A stretch of 64,000 bases of DNA from the NCBI RefSeq assembly GCF_002086515.1, contig NZ_MVHH01000021.1, positions 1-64,000 of the forward strand. The letters are read 5' to 3'. The notes under the pieces were generated by a model. The model worked only from the letters and a program-made list of their open reading frames with translations, was not told the origin of the DNA and made no database searches. This document shows, in pieces, positions 16,131-24,980 of this stretch (its first letter is position 1; every line of letters begins with the position of its first letter). A program made the position numbers and the translations under genes. The DNA is from Mycolicibacter arupensis. Lineage in GTDB: Bacteria > Actinomycetota > Actinomycetes > Mycobacteriales > Mycobacteriaceae.

Positions 16131-16813
16131 AGCCGCCCGGCGACGAAGTCAGCCGCTTGGTTGACCATGCCCGACGAGATGTAAGCGCTGGCCATGTGTT
16201 GCGGCCAGTTCTCCTCCCAGGTGTTCGGGTCGGCGGGGTTGCAGATCGGGTCGGCGCCGTGGCACTGCTCGATGGTGCGATCGTTGTAGATCGGGCTGAA
16301 GTTCGTGATGGGCCCCACCCATTGACTGCCGTTGCCGAAGAGCGCTACCGCGGCGATGTGCTCGTCGGCGCCCGGGGGCAGCGGATTGTTGAAGCCGAAC
16401 GCGGAGAAGGGGACCGCCAGCACCACGTCGGTGACCGCCGCGCCGAGCGAGTAGCCGCCGGGCACAATGCGGGTGTTCGGGCATCCGTTGATCGTGTTCT
16501 GAATATGGGCGCTCATGTCGTTGGCGCCCTGGTCGATCTGATTATCCGCTGGGTAGTTCACCGCGTACAGGCTCACGTACTTGGACGTCTTGGAGCGCAG
16601 CGCACTGACGAACGCGTTGCCGACCGCGCCGGCCCCGGGCGATTCCAGCCGCCCTCGGGCGAACACCACTTCGACGTCGGGGCAGGCCGCGCTGGCCGGT
16701 GCAACAGCACCCGGTGCGCCCGCGGGAATCACGACGGGCGCGGTCAGCAAGGCTGCCGCCAGTACAGTGCCCACGCCAGTGAGCCGCAATCGCCGGACCG
16801 AAGAATCGCTCAC
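16127..16813 (-). CDS. Secreted cutinase-like serine esterase
   Basis: 228 residues. A long signal peptide ([32 protein letters not shown]) precedes [17 protein letters not shown]. The nucleophile elbow GGYSLGAAV has Leu for the usual Gln. C-terminal DPIC and HMASAY provide Asp and His, and the paired Cys match cutinase disulfides. Mycobacterial CULPs act as secreted lipases/esterases. The change in the elbow may alter oxyanion geometry but the triad is intact. Confidence 0.87.
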   Translation of the reverse strand: MSDSSVRRLRLTGVGTVLAAALLTAPVVIPAGAPGAVAPASAACPDVEVVFARGRLESPGAGAVGNAFVSALRSKTSKYVSLYAVNYPADNQIDQGANDMSAHIQNTINGCPNTRIVPGGYSLGAAVTDVVLAVPFSAFGFNNPLPPGADEHIAAVALFGNGSQWVGPITNFSPIYNDRTIEQCHGADPICNPADPNTWEENWPQHMASAYISSGMVNQAADFVAGRL

Positions 16814-16864
16814 GAGGGGGATAGTAGTGCGCGGTTGTTACCGCGTCGTCACCGACTGGGGGCG

Positions 16865-18454
16865 CTATTCGGACTCGGCCGGTCCCAGCAGGCGCATCTC
16901 CTCCAGATCCATCTCGGCCTGCACCTCCCGCAAGACGATGTCGTCGATCCGATTTCGGTCGCGCAGTTCGGTGACGGCACCGCGCTGGTGCTCCAGGACG
17001 CCCAGCTGCACCCGGCGCACCACGTGATCGCGCTCGGCGGCGTGGCTGTACTGGTCGATCGCGGTCACCAGCGCCGCCTGATCCTGGTACTCCGTGCGCA
17101 ACTGCTCCGCCAGGTCCGCGCTGATGCCCAGCTCTTCGGCCACCCGTGGCAACGCCTCCAGTGCGGCTTCGGCGGCTCGGGTCCGTGCCAGATGCAGTTC
17201 CGCGGCGTGCTCGGTGTCCTCGGGCATCCGGGCCCAGCGCACCACCGCGGGCAACGTGCTGCCCTGAACCAGGACGGTCACCAGGATCACGACGGTCACC
17301 ACATAGATGATCAGATTGCGATCGGGAAAGGGCGTGCCGGCATGGGTGGTCAACGGCACGGCCAATGCCGCGGCCAGCGAGACCGCGCCGCGGAATCCCG
17401 CCCAACTCGAGACCGCGCGCTGTCGCCAATTCACGCGACGAGCCTGCTGGGCCGGGCGCCGGTCCAGGGTCCGCAACAGCAGCGTGGTGATCTCCGTCCA
17501 GGCGATCCGGGTCACGACGACGACCCCGGTGACCGCCAGTGCGAGCAGCGTGGCGTGGGCCAGGCCTTCACCGACATTGACGATCCCGTGCACGGCGCCC
17601 GGGATCTGTACACCGACGAACACCCACAGTGAGCCGTTGATCAAAAACGTGGTCATGTCCCAGAACGCGAAGGCCTGCAGCCGCGAGCGAGCGCCGACCA
17701 CTCGCGGGCCGACGTAACTGAGTACCAGGGCCGACACCAAGACGGCGACGACGCCGCTGCAATGAAATGTCTGGGCGAGCAGGAACGCCGCGAACGGCGT
17801 CAACACGCTCAGGGCGCCTTCCTCCAGTGGTGAGTCGATGCGCCGGCGCAGCAGCGTGACCGCCACCCCGATGACGAGCCCCGCCAGGATTCCGCCGAGG
17901 TACGAGCCCACGAATCGGCCCACCAGATCGATGGGGCCGATGGCCGGGCTGCCGACTGCCACGGCGACCGTCACGGCGAACAGCACCAGGGCTGTTCCGT
18001 CGTTGATGATGCTCTCGGCGCGCAACACGGTCAGCGGGCGACGAGGCAGGTGTTTGGCCAGCCCGGCCACCGCGGCGGCGTCGGTGGGTGACAGCACGGC
18101 TCCCAGAACCGAAGCGGCGTGGGGATCCATCCCCAGTGAACGTGCCGTCCAGGACACCGCCAACGCGGTCGCGATCACCAATCCCACGCTGATCAGCACG
18201 ATCACGCGCAAGTTCGCCCGTATCTCCCGAAAACTGGTGTTCATGCTTTCCCAGTAGAGGATCGCCGGCAGGAACAGCAGCAAGACGATCTCGCCGTCGA
18301 GTTGTGTCTCACCGAATCGGGGGATCAGGCCCAGTGCACCGCCGAGCAGGATGAGCAGCACGGGAGGGCCGACGCGATACCGCTTGCCCAGGAGCGTGCC
18401 CGCGACAACGGTGGCGACCAGCGTGACAACGACGACGAGGCCAAACACCCTCAC
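16865..18454 (-). CDS. CPA1-family Na+/H+ antiporter
   Basis: 529 residues with about 12 hydrophobic segments in the first 400. GAVLSPTDAAAVAGL and AESIINDGTALVLF contain the paired ion-site motifs (the latter with the ND of electroneutral CPA1). The final 125 residues are charged, helical and cytoplasmic (RTRAAEAALEALPRVAEELG). It exchanges Na+ or K+ for H+ in pH and salt homeostasis. The TetR gene upstream ends 33 bases before its start, so the two may be co-transcribed. Confidence 0.9.
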   Translation of the reverse strand: MRVFGLVVVVTLVATVVAGTLLGKRYRVGPPVLLILLGGALGLIPRFGETQLDGEIVLLLFLPAILYWESMNTSFREIRANLRVIVLISVGLVIATALAVSWTARSLGMDPHAASVLGAVLSPTDAAAVAGLAKHLPRRPLTVLRAESIINDGTALVLFAVTVAVAVGSPAIGPIDLVGRFVGSYLGGILAGLVIGVAVTLLRRRIDSPLEEGALSVLTPFAAFLLAQTFHCSGVVAVLVSALVLSYVGPRVVGARSRLQAFAFWDMTTFLINGSLWVFVGVQIPGAVHGIVNVGEGLAHATLLALAVTGVVVVTRIAWTEITTLLLRTLDRRPAQQARRVNWRQRAVSSWAGFRGAVSLAAALAVPLTTHAGTPFPDRNLIIYVVTVVILVTVLVQGSTLPAVVRWARMPEDTEHAAELHLARTRAAEAALEALPRVAEELGISADLAEQLRTEYQDQAALVTAIDQYSHAAERDHVVRRVQLGVLEHQRGAVTELRDRNRIDDIVLREVQAEMDLEEMRLLGPAESE

Positions 18455-18487
18455 ATCCTCGCGTGGGCGTCCGAGTTTCGCAGCCGC

Positions 18488-19120
18488 TCAGCCGATACGT
18501 GACTGATCCAGATACGCCGCCAGCGCATTGGTGAGCCCGCGGCGGGCCTCATCGAGGTCGGCATAGGAACCCAGTTGGCGTTCGGAGACCAGCCCGCGCA
18601 TCGCGCCGGGAATGAGGGCGGCGACCTCGCGCACTCGCTGAGGGTCGACACCGAGATCGGCGAAGGCTGCGTGACACGTGGTCAGCCAGCTCTTGCCCCA
18701 CGAATACAGCTCCGCCGCGGTGCGTGGATAGAGCCGTTCCAGTTCGTGGTGGTCGCGGGGGAGGGCGGCCCGCAGATTCTCGATCGCGCGGGAATCCGGC
18801 GACGCCAGTCCGTCATAGAGAGTGTCGATGATCGCCGCTACTCTTTCCCGCAGCGGCGCATCGGATTTCACGCTGCCAAAAGCCGCGATCGCCGCGTCGC
18901 GACGTTCGGCGGTGCGGTGCAGCACAGCGGCCCAGAAGCCGTCGACATCGCCGAACTGATATTGCACCGCGCCCCAGGTGGCGCCGCTCTCCTTCGCGAT
19001 CCTGCTGGCCGACACCGCCCCGGGGTCGCCGGTGGCCAGGGCGCGCACCGCGGCGTCCAGCATCGCTTCGCGGGTGGCCTGCCCCCGCTTGTTGGTGCGT
19101 CGTGTCTCCGCTTGAGCCAT
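18488..19120 (-). CDS. TetR-family regulator, divergent from Rieske oxygenase
   Basis: 210 residues with an N-terminal HTH (REAMLDAAVRALATGD...SRIAKESGATWGAVQYQFGDVDGFW) and a helical ligand domain. It is divergent from the Rieske gene, and a palindrome lies in the gap, so it most likely represses its own gene and the oxygenase pair. The downstream antiporter is on the same strand. The effector is unknown. Confidence 0.87.
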   Translation of the reverse strand: MAQAETRRTNKRGQATREAMLDAAVRALATGDPGAVSASRIAKESGATWGAVQYQFGDVDGFWAAVLHRTAERRDAAIAAFGSVKSDAPLRERVAAIIDTLYDGLASPDSRAIENLRAALPRDHHELERLYPRTAAELYSWGKSWLTTCHAAFADLGVDPQRVREVAALIPGAMRGLVSERQLGSYADLDEARRGLTNALAAYLDQSRIG

Positions 19121-19143
19121 CGCCGGAATCCTAGCAACATTTA

Positions 19144-19159
19144 CATAGCGGTCACTATG
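19144..19159. promoter_or_regulatory. Palindromic operator between TetR and Rieske genes
   Basis: CATAG and CTATG flank 6 bases, a 16-bp dyad in the 109-base divergent gap. Size and position fit a TetR operator. Confidence 0.5.
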
Positions 19160-19229
19160 ATTCTGTGTGGGCGCGCACTATGCTGCGACAGTCGGCCCGC
19201 TGGCGAGACCACAGAGAGGACGCGTTGAC

Positions 19230-20264
19230 ATGGCCAAACCGCCCTTGTCGATGAACCCGACAGGCTGGTTTCAAGTCGCTTGGTCCGACGAGATCGGCAT
19301 CGGCGATGTCCATTCCATGAAGTACTTCGGCCGGGAGATGGTCGCCTGGCGCGCCGAGTCCGGCCAGCTCACCGTGATGAACGCCTACTGCGAGCACCTG
19401 GGCGCACACCTGGGCTTCGGCGGAACCGTCTGTGGCGAGGTGCTGCAGTGCCCGTTCCACGGCTGGCAGTGGAATGCCCAGGGTCGCAATGTCTGTATTC
19501 CCTACCAGGACAAGCCCAATCGTGGGCGGCGCATCACCACCTATCCCGTCGTCGAACGCAACGAGTCGGTCTACATCTGGAACGACGCACAGGGGCGTGA
19601 GCCGTTCTTCGACGCACCGGACGTATTCGCCAGCTTCGACGATCGCCGCGCCGCCGACTACTACCCGCAACAGCGCCTGTTTCGCCAGGGCCTGGAGATG
19701 CACCCGCAGTACGTACTGGAGAACGGCGTGGACTTCGCCCACTTCAAGTACGTGCACCAGACGCCGATCGTGCCGGTCTTCACCCGCCACGATTTCGGCG
19801 AGCCGGTGTCCTATGTGGACTTCACGATCACCTTCGAAGGCGACGACGGTCAGAAGATCGAGGACGTCAACAGTGGCGTGGAGGCCATCAACGGCGGCTT
19901 GGGCATCGCGGTGACCAAGAGCTGGGGGATGATCGACAACCGCACCATCTCGGCGATCACCCCGGTCGACGACTCCACCTCGGATGTCCGCTTCATGGTC
20001 TACATCGGGCGCACACCGGGTGGCGATCCCGCCCGCGCTGAGGCCAGGGCCTGCGATTTCGGCCGCGAAGTGATCCGGCAGTTCGAGCAGGACATTCATA
20101 TCTGGTCGCATCAACGCTATTCGGACCCGCCGGCTCTGGCGACCGCTGAATACGAGGGCTTCACCGCAATTCGGCAGTGGGCCAAGCAGTTCTATCCCGA
20201 CGGCATCGGTGGCAGTGCCGCTGAGGTCGCTGAACTCACAGCGCAGAGAGGTTTCACCGCATGA
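19230..20264 (+). CDS. Rieske non-heme iron oxygenase, KshA-like
   Basis: 344 residues. The Rieske cluster is CEHLGAHLG..CPFHGWQW and the mononuclear iron site is NGVDFAHFKYVH, with the bridging Asp and two His. The arrangement matches the terminal oxygenase of 3-ketosteroid-9-alpha-hydroxylase-like systems, which hydroxylate steroids or other polycyclic substrates using an external reductase. No reductase gene is adjacent. ATG at 19230 follows AGAGAGGA; an upstream ATG at 19167 gives no extra homology. It overlaps the next gene by 4 bases. Confidence 0.85.
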   Translation: MAKPPLSMNPTGWFQVAWSDEIGIGDVHSMKYFGREMVAWRAESGQLTVMNAYCEHLGAHLGFGGTVCGEVLQCPFHGWQWNAQGRNVCIPYQDKPNRGRRITTYPVVERNESVYIWNDAQGREPFFDAPDVFASFDDRRAADYYPQQRLFRQGLEMHPQYVLENGVDFAHFKYVHQTPIVPVFTRHDFGEPVSYVDFTITFEGDDGQKIEDVNSGVEAINGGLGIAVTKSWGMIDNRTISAITPVDDSTSDVRFMVYIGRTPGGDPARAEARACDFGREVIRQFEQDIHIWSHQRYSDPPALATAEYEGFTAIRQWAKQFYPDGIGGSAAEVAELTAQRGFTA

Positions 20265-21349
20265 ACGCAGCCGCCGCACCCATCCGCGTGTTCCAGGTCG
20301 CCACCGGCAACGTCGGAACAGAGATGATCCGGCGGTTCGCCGCCCGCGATGACCTCGAATTGATAGGCGTGCACTGCTATTCCCCGGAGAAGATCGGCAA
20401 GGATGCCGGCGAGCTGGCCGGCATCGCGCCCAATGGGGTGATCACGACGGGCAGTCTCGAGGAGATCATCGCTGCCAAACCCGATGTTCTGACATTCCAC
20501 GGGGTGTTCCCCGACGAGGACCTCTACGTCGCCATCCTCGAGGCCGGCATCAACATCGTCACCACCGCAGACTGGATCACCGGATGGCACCGCGACACCA
20601 ACCACCCCCATCCGTCGGGCAAGCCGGTGACTCAACTGCTGGCCGAAGCCTGTGCACAAGGCGGTGCGACCTTCTACGGCACCGGAATGAATCCGGGAGT
20701 CAATCAGATTCTGGGCGTGGTGTGTTCGGCCGATGTCGCCGAGATCGAGAACATCACCACCATCGAGTCGGTGGATGTGTCCTGCCACCATTCCAAGGAC
20801 ACCTGGATCGAGGTGGGCTACGGCCAGCCGGTGGATGACCCGGAGATCCCGGCCAAGTTGGAGAAGTTCACCCGGGTGTTCGCCGACAGTGTGTTGATGA
20901 TGGCGGACTGCTTCGGCCTGACTCTGGACGAAGTCGCGTTCAGCTACGAATTGGGCGCCTGCACAAGGGATGTCAACCTGGGCTGGTACACCCTGCCGAA
21001 GGGTTCCCTGGGCGGCAACTACATCAAGTATCAGGGCATGGTCGACGGCGTGCCGCGGGTGGAGACGCACCTGGAGTGGCAGATGACGCCGTTCACCGAA
21101 CCGAACTGGAACATCAAGGGCTGCTACATCACCCGGGTCACCGGCGATCCGTGCGTCTACAACAAGCACATGATCTTCCCCAAGCCCGGCGTGGACCTGT
21201 CCAACCCGGACAACTTCGCCTCGATCGGCATGACGGTCACCGGACTGCCCGCACTCAACGCGATCAAGTCGGTGGTGGCGGCCCCGCCGGGCCTGTTGAC
21301 CAGTGCCGACCTGCCGTTGCGCGGATTTGCGGGGCGATTCAAGCTCTGA
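20261..21349 (+). CDS. DapB-like NAD(P)H-dependent dehydrogenase (diaminopentanoate dehydrogenase-like)
   Basis: 362 residues. N-terminal Rossmann motif FQVATGNVGTEMIRRF, then a dihydrodipicolinate-reductase-like fold with TGMNPGVNQ. Relatives are annotated as 2,4-diaminopentanoate dehydrogenase-like or DapB-like proteins. In actinobacteria such genes often neighbour steroid or lipid catabolic genes. ATGA overlap with the Rieske gene indicates coupling and a shared pathway, but the substrate is not known. Confidence 0.75.
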   Translation: MNAAAAPIRVFQVATGNVGTEMIRRFAARDDLELIGVHCYSPEKIGKDAGELAGIAPNGVITTGSLEEIIAAKPDVLTFHGVFPDEDLYVAILEAGINIVTTADWITGWHRDTNHPHPSGKPVTQLLAEACAQGGATFYGTGMNPGVNQILGVVCSADVAEIENITTIESVDVSCHHSKDTWIEVGYGQPVDDPEIPAKLEKFTRVFADSVLMMADCFGLTLDEVAFSYELGACTRDVNLGWYTLPKGSLGGNYIKYQGMVDGVPRVETHLEWQMTPFTEPNWNIKGCYITRVTGDPCVYNKHMIFPKPGVDLSNPDNFASIGMTVTGLPALNAIKSVVAAPPGLLTSADLPLRGFAGRFKL

Positions 21350-21370
21350 CCGCCACCGAACCCGCGTGGC

Positions 21371-22042
21371 TCAGGGAGCCTCGGCGGGAAGCGGCGTCCC
21401 GGAGCTGCCTTCGGTCAGTGGGGTTCCGGAACTGCTGGGCGGGGGAGCGGCCGGTGCGGGAGTGGCGGGCCGTGGCGGGGCGACACGCGCAGGTGCCGGC
21501 GCGCGATGGGTTCCGCCGCTCGCCGGGAGCTGGGAGCCGCTCGAAGAGGCCGGGGGCTGCGGCGGGGCCTGCGGTGCCGGCGCCACCCATCGGATCAGGT
21601 CATTGCCGCCGGTTTGATAGACCATGCTGTTCGGCGCGTCGCCGGTGACGTCGAAGTAGACCTTGCCGCTGGTCTTCTGGCCCTGGGTGAGGCCGGTCGG
21701 GACGATGCCCTGGGGCGTGGGCACGGTGAACAATGCCTGGTAGTTCTGACCGCTGGCCGAACGGGCGCTGAAGTTGGCGACGATCGGAAAGACGGTTCCC
21801 TGGATCGCCTCGTCGGTGGCGGTGGCCTCCCACAGCGTGCCGCGCGGCTGGTAGGGGATCGCGTCGGAGCTGGGACGCAGATCAACGACCGTCCAGCCGT
21901 GGACACCGGGGCCTTCGGTCACGGTGCCCTGGGTGCCGATCGCCTGGCTGGCCGGGTCCGGGTCGGCGCCGGCGACCCCGGTGCTGAGGGCACCTGCAGC
22001 TGCCAGGGCGCCCGCGGCCAGGACGGTCGAGATGGACTTCAT
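21371..22042 (-). CDS. Secreted MPT63-like (DUF1942) protein, copy 1
   Basis: 223 residues with a signal peptide (MKSISTVLAAGALAAAGALSTGVAGA) and an immunoglobulin-like DUF1942 domain (about 33-150: AIGTQGTVTEGPGVHGWTVVDLRPSSD.., GKVYFDVTGDAP). A Pro/Ala/Ser-rich tail with SSGTPLTEGSSGTPLPAEAP follows. MPT63 is an abundant secreted antigen of unknown function and lacks such a tail. It is downstream of a close paralogue on the same strand. Confidence 0.82.
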   Translation of the reverse strand: MKSISTVLAAGALAAAGALSTGVAGADPDPASQAIGTQGTVTEGPGVHGWTVVDLRPSSDAIPYQPRGTLWEATATDEAIQGTVFPIVANFSARSASGQNYQALFTVPTPQGIVPTGLTQGQKTSGKVYFDVTGDAPNSMVYQTGGNDLIRWVAPAPQAPPQPPASSSGSQLPASGGTHRAPAPARVAPPRPATPAPAAPPPSSSGTPLTEGSSGTPLPAEAP

Positions 22043-22147
22043 GGGTCTCACTCCTCACATCGGCTGTATCCCGATGAATTTGATCTTGGAATTGATTCGA
22101 TCGTAACGGGCGACGGATCAGGCTACCCAGAAACAACTCCGGCTCGG

Positions 22148-23110
22148 TCAGTGCGAGGTGGTCGAGGTTCCTGAGCCACTGGCTGAGGCGTTGCCCTCCG
22201 TGCCGGAGGTGCCGGACGAGCCCGCCGTGCCGCTCGCTCCGGTTGTGCCGGTCGAACCCGCCGCCTCCGAGGTCGATGTCCCGGAAGCCTCGGCGGGCAG
22301 CGGGGTGCCGGAGCTGCCGGCGGCAGCCGCGTTCTCAGACTGAGCCGGCGTTCCGGGCACCTGCTGAAAGGACGGGGCGGGGCCAATCTCCGAACCGGAC
22401 TCCGAGCCGGCCGCCGCGGCCGGGGTACCGTCGGCCTCGGTCGGCAACGGCGTGCCCTGACTGTTGGCGGGTAGCGGCGTGCCCTGGCTGCCGGCCGCGG
22501 TCGGCACGGTCTCGGTCGCCGCCGGGACGCCTTGGGTGCCCGATTGGGCCGGCTTCGCGCCGGTGGCCGCGGGACCCGACGAGTGCTGGGCACCAGTGGC
22601 GGCCGGGCCGGCCGGTCCGCCTGCCGGGGTCGGCGGCGGGGTCCACACCAGCAGGTCCTGACCCGAACCCTGGTACACCGCGCTGTCGGGTGCGTCACCC
22701 GTGACGTCGAAGTAGACCTTGCCGGTGGTCCTCTGGCCCTGCGTCAGGTTCGCCGGGTTCACGCCCTGGGCGGTGGGGACCGTGAACAACGCTGGATAGG
22801 TCTGGCCACTGGCCGAGCGGGCGCCCAGGTTGGCGATCACCGGGATGACCGTGCCCTGGATGGCCACATCGGTGGCCGTGGCCTCCCACAGCGTGCCGCG
22901 AGCCTGGTAGGGAATGGCATCTGAACTGGGACGCAGGTCGCTGACCGTCCAGCCTTGGATGACGCCGCCGTTCTCCACGGTGCCCTGGGTGCCGATCGGA
23001 TGCGTCGAAGGCGCGGCATCACCGGCATCCGCGTTGGCGGTCGCGACGGTAGCGGCTCCGGCCGCGGCGAACGCGCCGACGGCCGCCACGGCAGTGGTGA
23101 AGAACTTCAT
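22148..23110 (-). CDS. Secreted MPT63-like (DUF1942) protein, copy 2, with long low-complexity tail
   Basis: 320 residues from MKFFTTAVAAVGAFAAAGAATVATANA (signal peptide); an in-frame ATG at 23188 would spoil the signal. The DUF1942 domain (about 33-150) is highly similar to copy 1. The tail of about 165 residues is Gly/Ser/Thr/Ala-rich with repeated GTPLP units, ending in SGTSGTEGNASASGSGTSTTSH. The tail is probably disordered and may be O-glycosylated. Tandem duplication with divergent tails is the likely origin. Confidence 0.82.
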   Translation of the reverse strand: MKFFTTAVAAVGAFAAAGAATVATANADAGDAAPSTHPIGTQGTVENGGVIQGWTVSDLRPSSDAIPYQARGTLWEATATDVAIQGTVIPVIANLGARSASGQTYPALFTVPTAQGVNPANLTQGQRTTGKVYFDVTGDAPDSAVYQGSGQDLLVWTPPPTPAGGPAGPAATGAQHSSGPAATGAKPAQSGTQGVPAATETVPTAAGSQGTPLPANSQGTPLPTEADGTPAAAAGSESGSEIGPAPSFQQVPGTPAQSENAAAAGSSGTPLPAEASGTSTSEAAGSTGTTGASGTAGSSGTSGTEGNASASGSGTSTTSH

Positions 23111-23221
23111 CGTTGATTGACTCCTCAGCTCGACCGGATCTCGCCAGGTGACTGCGTCACTCCAAAGCGGGAGCGTAACGGATCTCACTACCGCGGTGGT
23201 TCGCGTTGGGCGCGGCCACCG

Positions 23222-24883
23222 TCAGGAGTGCGAACTCCACCACGTGTAGAACTGCTCCAGGGTGGGCGTGTTGCGTTCGGTCCGCAATGAGCCGATCACC
23301 AGGTTGGCGTCGTTGGTCCATACCAGCACCGGTGAGCCCTGACGAGTGCCGCACAGCAAGGTGCCGGCCGTCTTGTCCGGGGTGGCGGTGCGGTGCCAGG
23401 CGCCGGGCGACTGGATGCGGCCCGGACAGGTGACGACGTTGGTGGCGTCGACGATGTCGCCGAAGCTCTGCCTCAGCGCTGCGGTATCGGGGAACAGTGA
23501 ATAGGTGGCTATCGGCGGTCCGTCGACGTCGACGTTGCGACCGCAGGTCACCTCCGCGACTGCTCCACCCGTCGGTGTGGTCGAGCTGCAGGTGCCCGCC
23601 GGGTAGCCCGACGGCAGCAGTTTGAGCAGCCGCGCCTGCGCTTCGGCGGGTGAGACCGTGGTGGTGGGCTCGCTGGCGCCGGCGGCAGAGGTGGCGGTGT
23701 CGGCCGCCGAGTCGTCGGAGTCCGATCGGCTCGTCATCCACGTGATCAATCCGATGACCAGGAGCAGTGCCGCCCCGATCCGCAGCAGCCGTTTGCGTTT
23801 ATCGGGGTCGCGTTGCAGGCCGGCGCGGTGCGGCGGCGTGAGCCAGTCGTCGTCGGTGGTCGCGGCGGGCTGGGCGGCAACCGGGGGTGAAGGCGACTCC
23901 GGGACGTCCTGAATCGGTGCGGCAGGTGGCTCGGCCGGCCGCACGGGCTCGGCAGGCACCACCTCGGCCGTACTTGACGCCTGCTCGATCAGCGGCGGAG
24001 TGGACTGCTGGCTGGCCTCGTAGATCTGCAGGGTGCGGTGCTGGTCGGGTGCGCTCAACGCCTGGTAGGCGGCGGTCGCCAGCTCTGCGGCGCTGCTGTA
24101 GCGGTCCCGCGGATCCTTGGCCATTCCCGTGGCGACCACCTCGTCGAGGGCCGCGGGGATGGTGGTCCCGGCAAGGCTGGGCCGCGGAATCGGCTTGGTC
24201 TGGTGCGCGTTGGACAGCATCGTGAAGCTGTCGGCGCGGTAGGGCGGCGAGCCCGTCAAGCACTGGTAGAGCACGCAGGCCAGGGAATAGACATCGACTG
24301 CCGGGCCGAAGTCGTCACCGGAGAACAGTTCCGGCGCGGCGTACTTCCACCGGGCACCGGCGTTCTCGGCGTCGGCCGCGGCTGCCCCGGGGGCGCCGGC
24401 GAGCCCGAAGTCCACCAGGTAGACGAAGTCGTCACTGGTCAGCAGGATGTTGCGCGGCTTGACACCCCGATGGATCACCCCGGCGCTGTGCGCGGCATCC
24501 AGGGCCGACGCCGCCTGCCAGACGACGTTGACCGCACGTGAGGGGGGCAGTACCCCGGTGCGCTTCAACACGGAGGCCAAGTCGCTGCCCTCGACCATGG
24601 GCATGTCGAGGAACACCTGGCCGTCGAGTTCGCCGTAGTCGCGAATCGGGACCACGTGGGGCTCCTGCACCCGGCCGACGACCAGGGCTTCGCGCTGCAG
24701 CCAATCACGGAATTCTGGATTGCCGCCCAACGCCGGTGCCAGCAGTTTGAGCGCGGCGGTGCGGTCCTTGTGGGTGTCGATCGCCTCGTAGACCTCACCG
24801 GTGGTGCCGTGGCCCAGGAGTCGTTTGAGAAGGTAACGGCCCACCCGTGACCCAGCCCGCGAACCCGACGCGGTCTCGCCCAT
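23222..24883 (-). CDS. Membrane Ser/Thr kinase-like protein with degenerate catalytic loop (probable pseudokinase)
   Basis: 553 residues. The kinase domain (about 12-275) retains the Gly loop GHGTTGEVY, the lysine of AALKLL, the helix-C Glu and DFGLAG. The catalytic loop reads HRGVKPRN, so the HRD Asp is Gly140, confirmed in the DNA as CAT-CGG-GGT. The activation segment before WKYAAPE lacks any Ser or Thr and the usual Gly-Thr. A TM helix (IGAALLLVIGLITWM) leads to an extracellular domain of about 125 residues with four Cys (GTCSS, VTCGR, VTCPG, LLCGT). Start 24883 follows GAGGAG. It was probably derived from a PknE/PknH-type sensor kinase. Confidence 0.85.
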   Translation of the reverse strand: MGETASGSRAGSRVGRYLLKRLLGHGTTGEVYEAIDTHKDRTAALKLLAPALGGNPEFRDWLQREALVVGRVQEPHVVPIRDYGELDGQVFLDMPMVEGSDLASVLKRTGVLPPSRAVNVVWQAASALDAAHSAGVIHRGVKPRNILLTSDDFVYLVDFGLAGAPGAAAADAENAGARWKYAAPELFSGDDFGPAVDVYSLACVLYQCLTGSPPYRADSFTMLSNAHQTKPIPRPSLAGTTIPAALDEVVATGMAKDPRDRYSSAAELATAAYQALSAPDQHRTLQIYEASQQSTPPLIEQASSTAEVVPAEPVRPAEPPAAPIQDVPESPSPPVAAQPAATTDDDWLTPPHRAGLQRDPDKRKRLLRIGAALLLVIGLITWMTSRSDSDDSAADTATSAAGASEPTTTVSPAEAQARLLKLLPSGYPAGTCSSTTPTGGAVAEVTCGRNVDVDGPPIATYSLFPDTAALRQSFGDIVDATNVVTCPGRIQSPGAWHRTATPDKTAGTLLCGTRQGSPVLVWTNDANLVIGSLRTERNTPTLEQFYTWWSSHS

Positions 24884-24980
24884 CACCGACTCCTCACGGC
24901 CCATCCCATGAAATCCGGCCACCGAACTGCGTGCCCGACGGCATTGCCGGTAATGATTTCATCATCGAAGCCGTGGTTGC

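Noticed and set aside
15482..17632. 716-codon plus-strand frame across DUF2652, cutinase and antiporter genes
   Set aside because: It crosses three well-supported genes in wrong frames and reads as Arg/Gly/His-rich noise.
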